The position numbers were made by a program, and so were the translations under genes. A stretch of DNA of 64,000 bases, taken from Actinomadura harenae. GTDB lineage: Bacteria > Actinomycetota > Actinomycetes > Streptosporangiales > Streptosporangiaceae. Within the stretch, counting starts at the first letter, position 1. Each line of letters starts with the position of its first letter. The DNA lies in the NCBI RefSeq assembly GCF_003696215.1, contig NZ_RFFG01000003.1, positions 124,001-188,000 of the forward strand, given 5' to 3'. The notes under the pieces are model-generated. The model saw only the letters and a program-made list of their open reading frames with translations. It searched no databases and had not been told where the DNA came from. This document shows positions 23,742-31,232 of the stretch, piece by piece.

Positions 23742-25436
23742 GTGACCGGCAGGACCGTGAGGCGCGGCCTGGCCGCGCGGCTCGACCTCATCCCCGTCGC
23801 GCCCCGGACGATGCTGGAGCTGCGCGTCCGGTGGATGCTGCTGATCGTGGTGGCGACGGCGAACCTGGGCGGCGCGCTGGTGGTGCTGCTGTTCGCCACC
23901 GTCGTCATCCCGGACCCGCCGACCCACGGGATCACGCATGTCCGGCTCGTGAACACCGCCGCGTTCTTCAGCTACCCGGTGCTCGCCGGGCCGGTCGCGA
24001 TGGCCACCGGCCTGTACCTGTGGCGTCCGGTGATCCGGCTGGCGCGCGACGGCGGCGTCCCGGACGAGACGCAGCGCCGGGCCGTCCTGCTCGGGCCGCT
24101 CCGGCTGACGCTCCTGGTCGGGATGCTGTGGACGGTCGGCGCGATCGGCTGGGCCGTCCTCGACGCGACGCTGTTCAGCGCGCGGATGGCGACCAAGGTC
24201 GGGTCGACCTGCCTGCTCGGCGCGATCACCACCTGCACGATCGTCTACCTGCTGTCGGAGCGGCTGCTGCGGCCCGCCGCGGCGCTCGCGCTGGCGAGCC
24301 GGTCCGCGCAGAACGTCCGGCTGCCGGGGGTGACGACGCGGGTCATGCTCGCCTGGGCGCTCGGCACGGCCGTCCCGGTGTTCGGGCTGCTCGGCGTGGG
24401 CATCGCGGCGCTGGTCACGCCCGGGATCCGCACCACGCAGCTCGCGCTGACCGTCCTCGTGCTCGCCGGGACCGCGATCGGCGTCGGGACGGGCGTGACG
24501 TTCCTGGCCGTCCGGGCGATCGCCGACCCGATCAAGGCGGTGCGCGGCGGGATGACCCGGGTCGCGCGCGGCGACCTGTCGGGCGAGGTCGAGGTGTACG
24601 ACGCGAGCGAGGTCGGGCAGCTCCAGGCCGGGTTCAACGACATGGTCGCCGGGCTGCGCGAGCACGAGCGGCTCCGCGACCTGTTCGGACGGCACGTCGG
24701 TGAGGAGGTCGCGGGCCTGGCGTTCGAGCACGACATCGAGCTCGGCGGCGTGACCCGGGACGTCGCGGTGCTGTTCGTCGACCTCACCGGCTCGACCCGG
24801 CTCGCCGAGACCCGCTCGCCGGACCAGGTCGTCGAGCTGCTCAACGCGTTCTTCGCCGTGGTCGTCCGGGTCGTCGCCGCGCACGCGGGCTGGATCAACA
24901 AGTTCGAGGGGGACGCGGCGCTGGCGATCTTCGGCGCGCCGTCCGCGATGGACGACGCGGCCGGGGCGGCCCTCGGCGCGGCCCGCGAGCTGGGCGGCCG
25001 GCTGCGCGCCGAGGTCCCCGAGGTGGACGCGGGGATCGGCGTCTCCGCGGGCCCGGTCGTCGCCGGGTACATCGGGGCCGAGCAGCGCTTCGAGTACACC
25101 GTCATCGGCGACCCGGTGAACGAGGCCGCACGGCTCAGCGACCTCGCCAAGACCCACGACGAGCGGGTGCTGGCGTCCGGGCGTGTCGTCGAGCGCGCCG
25201 CCGAGGCCGAGGCCGGGCAGTGGCGGTTCGGCGAGACGATCACCCTGCGCGGACGCCGGGGCGCGACCCGCCTCGCCCTCCCCGGCTCCCCGGACGAGGC
25301 CCCGGACGCCGCCGCGGCCGAGACCGCCGAGCAGGACGAGCAGCGCGACTCCCGCCGGTTCCCGAGGCTGCCGCGCCCGCGCGTCCCGATCCGCCGCCGT
25401 CCCGCCGCCGACGGCGAACCCGACGTCGTCGGCTGA
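23742..25436 (+). CDS. Membrane class III adenylate cyclase with HAMP domain
   Basis: This 564-residue protein has an N-terminal membrane part with about six helices (30-260), a HAMP linker (about 262-315, RAIADPIKAVRGGMTRVARGD region) and a cyclase domain (about 340-500). Catalytic residues look complete: metal Asp in LFVDLTGST, Lys and Asp in INKFEGDAAL, and the Asn/Arg pair in DPVNEAARL. The layout is that of the Rv1318c/Rv3645 group of mycobacterial cyclases, which make cAMP. A Pro/Arg-rich tail follows residue 505. The start is a GTG. No operon partner is close. Confidence 0.93.
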   Translation: MTGRTVRRGLAARLDLIPVAPRTMLELRVRWMLLIVVATANLGGALVVLLFATVVIPDPPTHGITHVRLVNTAAFFSYPVLAGPVAMATGLYLWRPVIRLARDGGVPDETQRRAVLLGPLRLTLLVGMLWTVGAIGWAVLDATLFSARMATKVGSTCLLGAITTCTIVYLLSERLLRPAAALALASRSAQNVRLPGVTTRVMLAWALGTAVPVFGLLGVGIAALVTPGIRTTQLALTVLVLAGTAIGVGTGVTFLAVRAIADPIKAVRGGMTRVARGDLSGEVEVYDASEVGQLQAGFNDMVAGLREHERLRDLFGRHVGEEVAGLAFEHDIELGGVTRDVAVLFVDLTGSTRLAETRSPDQVVELLNAFFAVVVRVVAAHAGWINKFEGDAALAIFGAPSAMDDAAGAALGAARELGGRLRAEVPEVDAGIGVSAGPVVAGYIGAEQRFEYTVIGDPVNEAARLSDLAKTHDERVLASGRVVERAAEAEAGQWRFGETITLRGRRGATRLALPGSPDEAPDAAAAETAEQDEQRDSRRFPRLPRPRVPIRRRPAADGEPDVVG

Positions 25437-25503
25437 CCGTCCGCGCCGACCGATCCGATCGCGCGGGCTGACCGTCCACGCCGACCGATTCGATCGCTCG
25501 GGC
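25437..25503. repeat. Direct repeat between cyclase and kinase genes
   Basis: Two diverged copies of a roughly 33-base unit beginning gctgaccgtccgcgccgacc lie directly after the cyclase stop. A third fragment (gctcgccgtcc) follows. Function is unknown. Confidence 0.6.
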
Positions 25504-25649
25504 TCGCCGTCCAATCCATCGTTCCGTGGTGGGTTTTGACGCCTCGGCGTCGCGAAATGACCCGGTTTTTGCCCTCTCTTATCGCCGTGTGGCCCACCGT
25601 AAGAAGGAAACGGGACGTACGGAACGGTCACCTCCGGACGGGAGGCCGG

Positions 25650-27014
25650 TTGCCCAGACTGCGGACTCTGCCGATACGCGTGCGCCTGCCGCTGGTCACC
25701 GGAGCGGTGGCGGCGCTGGCCTGCACGATCATCAGCGTGCTCCTGGTGGGCGGCGTGCACAGCCGGGTGGCCGAGTACGACCGGGAGCGGACCACGACCG
25801 CGGCGCTCACCTTCGTCCAGATGATCAAGCAGGGCCGGCTGCCCGGCCAGCTCCCGGTCGTGGACGGCGTCCAGGCCGCCCAGGTGCTGGACCCGCGAGG
25901 CCGGGTGGTGGCCGCCACGCCCGACCTCGTCGGCGGCCCGCCCATGGCCTCGTTCCAGCCGTCCGAGGAGGCCGTCAGCACCTTCCAGGTGCTCTGCCCG
26001 CCGCGGGGCCTGCACGGCTGCATGGACGTGATCGCCTTCAGCGTGTCCCAGCCCGACGGCGACTGGACGGTGTACGCCGCCGACCCGATCGGCCCCTGGT
26101 ACGGGAGCGGCGCGCTGCTGATGTTCGTCCTCGCGGCGAGCCTGTCGCTCACCCTGCTGACCGCGTTCCTCACCCGCAGGACGATCGACCGCACCCTCGC
26201 GCCCGTCAACGCGATCCGCTCCGAGCTGGCCGAGATCACCGCGACCGAGTCCGAGCGCCGGGTGCCGGTGCCGCCCACGCGGGACGAGATCCGCCGCCTC
26301 GCCGAGACCGCCAACGCCACCCTGGACCGGCTGGACGCGGCGCTGGAGCGGCAGCGGCGGTTCACCTCCGACGCGTCCCACGACCTGCGGAGCCCGATCA
26401 CCGGGGCGCGCGCCCAGCTTGAGGAGGCGCTGATGCACCCCGACGGGGCCGACTGGCCGCGGGTCGCCCAGAACGTCCTGGTGTCGCTGGACCGCCTCCA
26501 GGCGATCGTCGCCGACCTGCTCGCGCTCGCCCGCCTGGACGCCGCGGCGAACGCCGGGGACGAGGAGGTGGACCTCGCGCGGCTGGTGTCCACCGAGCTC
26601 GCCCGCGCCGTCCGGGACACCCACACCTCGGTGGACCTCGACCAGGGCGTCGTCGTCCGCGGCGACCGGCTCCAGCTCGCCCGCCTGCTGACCAACCTGC
26701 TCACCAACGCCGAACGGCACGCCGTGTCCCGGGTCTCGGTGTCGGTCGCCGGGGAGGGCGACGAGGCCGTGCTGACCGTCGCCGACGACGGCGCGGGCAT
26801 CCCGCCGGAGGACCGCGAACTGGTCTTCCAGCGGTTCGTCCGGCTGCGGGAGAGCCGCGACCGCGACCCCGCCGGCACCGGCCTCGGCCTGCCGATCGCG
26901 CGCGAGATCGCCCGCTCCCACGGCGGGACGCTGACGATCGCCGACAGCGAGACCGGCGCCCGCTTCGTCCTGCGCCTCCCGCGCGCCCCCGGAAAGGGCA
27001 GGCCGAAGCGCTAG
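25650..27014 (+). CDS. Sensor histidine kinase (EnvZ/CpxA-like), no partner regulator nearby
   Basis: From a TTG at 25650 the protein has 454 residues: TM1 (about 15-35), an extracytoplasmic loop with two cysteines (LCPPRGLHGC), TM2 (about 155-180), HAMP, the H-box DASHDLRSPITGARAQ and the ATPase boxes NLLTNAERHA, DDGAGIPPED and GTGLGLPIARE. TTG is preferred because GGGAGG lies four bases ahead. Longer frames start at 25536 or 25557. Such kinases usually sit next to an OmpR-type regulator, but none is adjacent here, so it looks orphaned. Confidence 0.88.
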   Translation: MPRLRTLPIRVRLPLVTGAVAALACTIISVLLVGGVHSRVAEYDRERTTTAALTFVQMIKQGRLPGQLPVVDGVQAAQVLDPRGRVVAATPDLVGGPPMASFQPSEEAVSTFQVLCPPRGLHGCMDVIAFSVSQPDGDWTVYAADPIGPWYGSGALLMFVLAASLSLTLLTAFLTRRTIDRTLAPVNAIRSELAEITATESERRVPVPPTRDEIRRLAETANATLDRLDAALERQRRFTSDASHDLRSPITGARAQLEEALMHPDGADWPRVAQNVLVSLDRLQAIVADLLALARLDAAANAGDEEVDLARLVSTELARAVRDTHTSVDLDQGVVVRGDRLQLARLLTNLLTNAERHAVSRVSVSVAGEGDEAVLTVADDGAGIPPEDRELVFQRFVRLRESRDRDPAGTGLGLPIAREIARSHGGTLTIADSETGARFVLRLPRAPGKGRPKR

Positions 27015-27153
27015 GTCACCGGACCGCGTCGTCCTCCGCCTCCTCGCCGTCCCCGTCCCCCGCGTGGTGCCGGGGGACGGGCAGGGGTGGTCCGCGAACC
27101 GGCCGGCGTGCTCCCGTGCCGCCGCCCGGCGGGGTCGATCGCGGTGAGGACGG

Positions 27154-28905
27154 TCAGAAGGTGCTCTGGGACAGGTGCATCCACCCCGTGTAGGCGGCGT
27201 TCTTCGCGCGGAACCGGATGCGCTGGAAGGACCGCGGGTTGATGTACCCGGGCCCCTGCGCGAGGACGTACTGGTACACGTAGTCGGACGCGATGAAGCC
27301 GACGTCCGCTTCGGTGTCGGCCATGCGGTGCCGCAGCTCCGGGGCGTCCAGCAGGCGGGCGGCCTGGATGATCGCCGAGCCGTTCACGCCCTCCCGGTCC
27401 GGCATCACCGGGCCGATGTGCAGCGACATCCGGACGCGCAGCCGCATCGCCTCGCTCGCGGCGTGGTTGTGGCGGCGCAGGCGGGCGGTGAGCAGCGACA
27501 ACATCGGGTCGACGACCCGCGCGGGCGGGGCCTGCGGCGGGACGACGATGAGCATGCCGTCCCCGCGGTCCTCGTGGTAGCAGGCCGCCCAGGGGACGTT
27601 CGAGCCCTCCAGCGCGTCCGGCACGGCCTCGTACAGGACGCGCCGCAGCTCCATGCGGTCCGTGTCGTTGCGGTGCTCGGCCGAGAACCCCACGACGTCG
27701 ACGAACATGATGGAGCAGACCGTCCCGGCCCAGTCGAGCGTCGTCGAAGGACGCCGCCGCGCCGGGGGCGGAACCGACCCGCGCGCCGCCGGAACCGGGA
27801 TCGGGACCGTCGCGGCCCCGGCCGCGACCTGCCGGTGCCGGTCCTCCTGCGCCGGCGGCTGCGTGAGCCGCGCGTACAGCTGCTGGTCGAGGACGGCCAG
27901 CAGGCGCGGGAACGCCGTGAGGAACGCGGCGAACTCGCCGACCGGCATCCGCAGGACGGTCAGCCGGTCGAGCGCGACGACCGTCGCCGACCGCCTCGGC
28001 ACCATCAGCGCGGCCCGCTCCCCGATCAGGTCGCCCGGCCCCCGCACCGCGACGATCCGCTCACCGCTCTTCTCCCGGACCCGGATCGTCACCTTGCCCG
28101 ACCAGAGGACCGCGATGTGGCCGGCGGGCTCGTCCTGGCGCCACAGGACGTGCCCGGCGGGCAGCACCTCGGGCTCGGAGAACCGCAGGAAGCACATCCG
28201 CTCGACCGACGTCAGCGCGGACCAGAAGTCCGCCGAACCCGCCGTCCAGCCCACCGGCTGCGGCAGCGGTGGCTCCTCGAACGGGTTCGGCAGCGCGGGC
28301 CCGCCGCCGAATCCGCTCGGGCCGCGTCCCCCCGGACGCGCCGGTACCGCCGCCGCCCCCGGCACACCGGCCTGGACGGCGGGGACGCCGGGCCGGGCCG
28401 CCCCCTCGACGGCTCGGCCCGGCACGTGATCGAGCCCCGTCCCGTCGAGCCCGGCCCTGTCGAGCCCGGCCCTGTCGAGCCCGGACGTGCCGAGCCCGGA
28501 CGTGCCGAGCCCGGACGTGCCGAATCGGGAAGTGTCGAGTCGGGAAGTGTCGCATCCGGTCGCGTTGACGGGCGGGCGGCCGCCGCGTCCGCTCCCGTCC
28601 GGTTCCGGACGGCGGCCGCTGCCGGACGCCGTCGGCCGCGTGGGCGCCGCCACCTCGTCCGCCTCGTCCGCGTTGCTCTCGTCGCCCGTGTCGTCCGCGT
28701 CGTCCGGGAGCCGGAGCATCGGCTGGGTCGGCGGGAACAGGTCATCGTCGTCGCACCGCGCGACGGAACGCGCCGGCGCCTTCCCGCGCCGGTCGCCGGT
28801 CGGCCGGTCCCGGCGCGTGACCTCGTCAGGGGGCTGGTCGATGTCGCCGGGGTCAGGGGTCTCGTCGGGGTCGAAGGGGAATTTTCGGTCGGGGAATGTG
28901 GTCAT
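27154..28905 (-). CDS. Cyclic-nucleotide-binding protein with degenerate cyclase-homology domain
   Basis: This 583-residue soluble protein has a long acidic, Pro-rich N-terminus with a pentapeptide-like repeat stretch (about 115-155). A cNMP-binding domain (about 235-350) contains GDLIGERAALMVPRRSATV as the phosphate-binding cassette. A C-terminal class III cyclase-like domain (about 395-583) follows. In that domain a metal Asp is present (IMFVDVVGFS) and a second acidic site is seen (RGDGML). The substrate-specifying Lys is absent, and the Asn of the usual NxxxR is Gln (IIQAARL). It may therefore sense cAMP without making it. The ATG at 28905 is chosen because GAGGG lies just ahead. A second ATG at 28917 is possible. 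Confidence 0.85.
   Translation of the reverse strand: MTTFPDRKFPFDPDETPDPGDIDQPPDEVTRRDRPTGDRRGKAPARSVARCDDDDLFPPTQPMLRLPDDADDTGDESNADEADEVAAPTRPTASGSGRRPEPDGSGRGGRPPVNATGCDTSRLDTSRFGTSGLGTSGLGTSGLDRAGLDRAGLDGTGLDHVPGRAVEGAARPGVPAVQAGVPGAAAVPARPGGRGPSGFGGGPALPNPFEEPPLPQPVGWTAGSADFWSALTSVERMCFLRFSEPEVLPAGHVLWRQDEPAGHIAVLWSGKVTIRVREKSGERIVAVRGPGDLIGERAALMVPRRSATVVALDRLTVLRMPVGEFAAFLTAFPRLLAVLDQQLYARLTQPPAQEDRHRQVAAGAATVPIPVPAARGSVPPPARRRPSTTLDWAGTVCSIMFVDVVGFSAEHRNDTDRMELRRVLYEAVPDALEGSNVPWAACYHEDRGDGMLIVVPPQAPPARVVDPMLSLLTARLRRHNHAASEAMRLRVRMSLHIGPVMPDREGVNGSAIIQAARLLDAPELRHRMADTEADVGFIASDYVYQYVLAQGPGYINPRSFQRIRFRAKNAAYTGWMHLSQSTF
28430..28550 (-). repeat. 15-bp repeats encoding five-residue units
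   Basis: Within the cyclic-nucleotide-binding gene, about nine consecutive 15-base units encode DTSRL, GTSGL and DRAGL-type pentapeptides. The run is too short to form a standard pentapeptide-repeat helix with confidence. The unit keeps the reading frame. Confidence 0.8.
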
Positions 28906-29480
28906 CAGGACCCTCATAGGGGGAGAGGGCGGGACGAACCGCCGTCATCGAAGCGCTGGGGCGGGCCCGGCACGGGGAGTGCGGCCCGCGGTGTTCGGCT
29001 TCCGGGACCTCTCCCGCACCACCGGGGCGGTACGGGAACGGAAGCCGATCCGGCCCTGGTAGGAACCGGTCGAGCGTGCTTTGATTGACAAAGACCGTCA
29101 TCGTTTCCGCTGGTCAAAGAGCCCACACCCCGGACGTTCGGGTGCGGGTCGCCGTTCGCGGCGGACTCCCTGGCGGTCCCCTGCGGAGCCGCCCCCGTCC
29201 CTTCTCGATCTCCCTGGCTGGCAACCGGCGGTCGAGACGGATCCGGGGCGGCTCTGTTCGCGTCCCCGTAGGGCGGTCGACTTCCGTCGTCACTGCCTCC
29301 CGAGCGTCGGCGCGGTCCTCGGCGCGCTACCGCCTCCCTGGGCGGAGCCGCAACCCGTCACGCGCGGTAAGGACGATCCCGGGTCGCACCATCCACCTTG
29401 GTGTGGAGCATCTGAGCGTCTACCGATTTGCTACATTGCATCCTAACACCTGCCTTACCGCAAGGAAGAGGAATGAAACC
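28906..29480. other. Intergenic region, no supported gene
   Basis: About 575 bases between the leftward cyclic-nucleotide-binding gene and a short rightward ORF. Open frames cross it without recognisable products. GC content drops near 29415-29480, which may carry a promoter for the downstream HTH genes. Confidence 0.45.
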
Positions 29481-29678
29481 ATGACAGAGGTGGACATGGG
29501 GATACTTCTTCGGCGGGCCGCCCGGTGGGCGGCGGCGCGGAGGACGCCCGGTGGCGCGATGCCTACCGTCGGGTGGACGGGTGGCGCCACGGTTGATGCC
29601 GACGCGACCGCCAGCAATGTGACTTGTTACCAGTTGCCATGTGGCAACCGGCTATATGATTTCAGCTACACAACGTGA
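29481..29678 (+). CDS. Possible small protein upstream of the XRE gene
   Basis: This 65-codon ORF has a good ribosome site (aggaagaggaatgaaacc before the ATG). Residues 8-25 are Arg/Ala-rich, and the C-terminus contains two cysteines in SNVTCYQLPCGNRLYDF. The low-GC third positions near the end are unlike neighbouring genes. I do not recognise it. It could be a real orphan coding sequence linked to the XRE-DUF397 pair or a chance frame. Confidence 0.4.
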   Translation: MTEVDMGILLRRAARWAAARRTPGGAMPTVGWTGGATVDADATASNVTCYQLPCGNRLYDFSYTT

Positions 29679-29773
29679 GAACGAGCGGATAAGCGGGTGA
29701 AGGTGCCGCTCGTTCGGGCTTGGACGCCGGACGCGCCCACCTGCGCCCGATTCCTAGTGAGGATGAGGCTGAG

Positions 29774-30646
29774 ATGGCCACGGACCAGGGTCCTGTAGTC
29801 GACAGCGCGCTGCTGCGCAGCGAGCTCGTCAGGCTTCGGAAAGAGAAGGGCCTGACCCAGGAGCAGGTGGCGCGCACCCTGGAGTGGTCGCCGTCCAAAC
29901 TGATCCGGGTCGAGGGCGGCAAGAGCTCGATCACCCGGACCGATCTCCAGGCGCTCCTGAGGATGTACGACGTGACGTCCGAGAGCCGCCAGGAGCGTCT
30001 GCAGACCCTCGCGCGAGGCGCCCGCGAGACCCCGTGGTGGAACCGGTACCGCGGTCTCGTCAACGACGACCTGCTGAGTCTCACCGGCTACACCGCCGGA
30101 GCCTCCGTGATCCGCCAGTTCCACGGCACCCTGGTGCCGGGGCTGCTCCAGATCCGTGAGTACGCGCAGGTGCTGGTGTCGGACCTCAGTGACCCGACGG
30201 CGGCGGCGATGAGCATCGAGCTGCGGCTGGACCGTCAGCGTCGCCTCCTTGAGCGCGCGAAGCCTCCGCGCCAGTACTACCTCCTTGATGAGGCCGTGAT
30301 CCGCCGTCACGTGGGCGTCGGCGAAGACCCCGGCATCATGCCCATGCAGCTCAGGCACATCGTCGACCGGGTGGAGAGCGAGGACGAGCTCACCGTGCGG
30401 GTCATCCCGTTCACGGCCGGATACCACCAGGGCGTCTACGGTCCGTTCGTGCTGCTGGAGTTCGAGGGCGAGCTGTCCGACGTGCTGCACCTCGAGGGGC
30501 GCCCCGGCACGGCGGCGACGATCACCGGCGACTCCCCGCAGATCGCCGAGTACCGGGACACGTTCGAACGCATGCTCGAGGGCGCGCTGTCGGCCGACGA
30601 GACCGTCGAACTCATCCGGCAGGTCGCGGACGAGCTGGAGAGGTGA
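29774..30646 (+). CDS. XRE-family regulator with DUF5753-like C-terminal domain
   Basis: This 290-residue protein has an N-terminal HTH (about 10-70, LRSELVRLRKEKGLTQEQVA and the SPSKLIRVEGGKSSIT turn). The C-terminal domain typical of actinomycete pairs with DUF397 follows from about residue 100 (FHGTLVPGLLQIREYAQVL and the later LRHIVDR). Such proteins bind DNA and, with a small DUF397 partner, influence development and antibiotic production in Streptomyces (the BldB/WhiJ group). The ATG at 29774 has GAGG-rich sequence ahead. The partner gene follows 226 bases downstream. Confidence 0.92.
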   Translation: MATDQGPVVDSALLRSELVRLRKEKGLTQEQVARTLEWSPSKLIRVEGGKSSITRTDLQALLRMYDVTSESRQERLQTLARGARETPWWNRYRGLVNDDLLSLTGYTAGASVIRQFHGTLVPGLLQIREYAQVLVSDLSDPTAAAMSIELRLDRQRRLLERAKPPRQYYLLDEAVIRRHVGVGEDPGIMPMQLRHIVDRVESEDELTVRVIPFTAGYHQGVYGPFVLLEFEGELSDVLHLEGRPGTAATITGDSPQIAEYRDTFERMLEGALSADETVELIRQVADELER

Positions 30647-30872
30647 GGGAGGGATAGCCCGAATCGCACACCTATCGGGCCGTCGGGCCATATAGGACGA
30701 CCCTTGATCTTGTGGCGGAGTGTAGGCGGGAAAAGGACGAACGTTTACACTCATGGGCGGAGAGGCCACAAGGTTGTGGTGAGTTGTGCCCTACTCGACC
30801 CTGGCTCGGTGGGTGTGCCGGTCCGTTTACGGGCGAGGTGACCCCTGCCAGCAATGTATGGAGGGTTGCTGG

Positions 30873-31097
30873 ATGGTCGTTCGGTCGGACCGGGGGGACG
30901 TGCTCTTCTGGCGGAAGAGCAGTATGAGCGGTGACTCGGGCGATTGCGTCGAGGTCGCGCCGTGGCGGACGTCGGTGCTCGTGCGGGATTCTCACGCGCC
31001 GGAGCGCGGGGAGATGGAGTTGAGCCGCGAGCGGTGGCGCGGACTTCTGACGAGTATCCGTGCTGGACGATGTGACGTCGTGCCAAGATCCAGCTGA
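30873..31097 (+). CDS. DUF397 domain protein
   Basis: This 74-residue protein contains the whole DUF397 pattern: FWRKSSMSGDSGDCVEVA, then VLVRDSHAPE and a final WRGLLTSIRAG helix. The ATG at 30873 follows GGAGGG at 30859-30864. It is the usual partner of the XRE protein upstream and probably acts as its antagonist or corepressor. The last residues (CDVVPRSS) extend beyond the normal domain end. Confidence 0.88.
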   Translation: MVVRSDRGDVLFWRKSSMSGDSGDCVEVAPWRTSVLVRDSHAPERGEMELSRERWRGLLTSIRAGRCDVVPRSS

Positions 31098-31232
31098 TTT
31101 TCGTCCAGCGGAATTCCGTGTGTTCGAGTGTGGGTTGTGGGGCGCCAGCGCTCGGGCGAGGCGGAGGGCCCGGGGTGGCGTCGTGCTGTGCCGGTCGTCG
31201 GGCGGATGGGCGGGGCTGGTTACCGTGAGGGG

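Noticed and set aside
23709..26921. 1070-codon minus-strand frame opposite the cyclase and kinase genes
   Set aside because: Antisense shadow of two strongly supported genes, with low-complexity product.
28430..28550. CRISPR or intergenic iteron array
   Set aside because: The repeats are coding, without spacers, and keep a 15-base period matching five-residue units.
29666..30769. Long open frame (367 codons) on the minus strand across the XRE gene
   Set aside because: It is the mirror of a well-supported XRE-DUF5753 gene with a good start and HTH motif. The reverse product has no family-like features.
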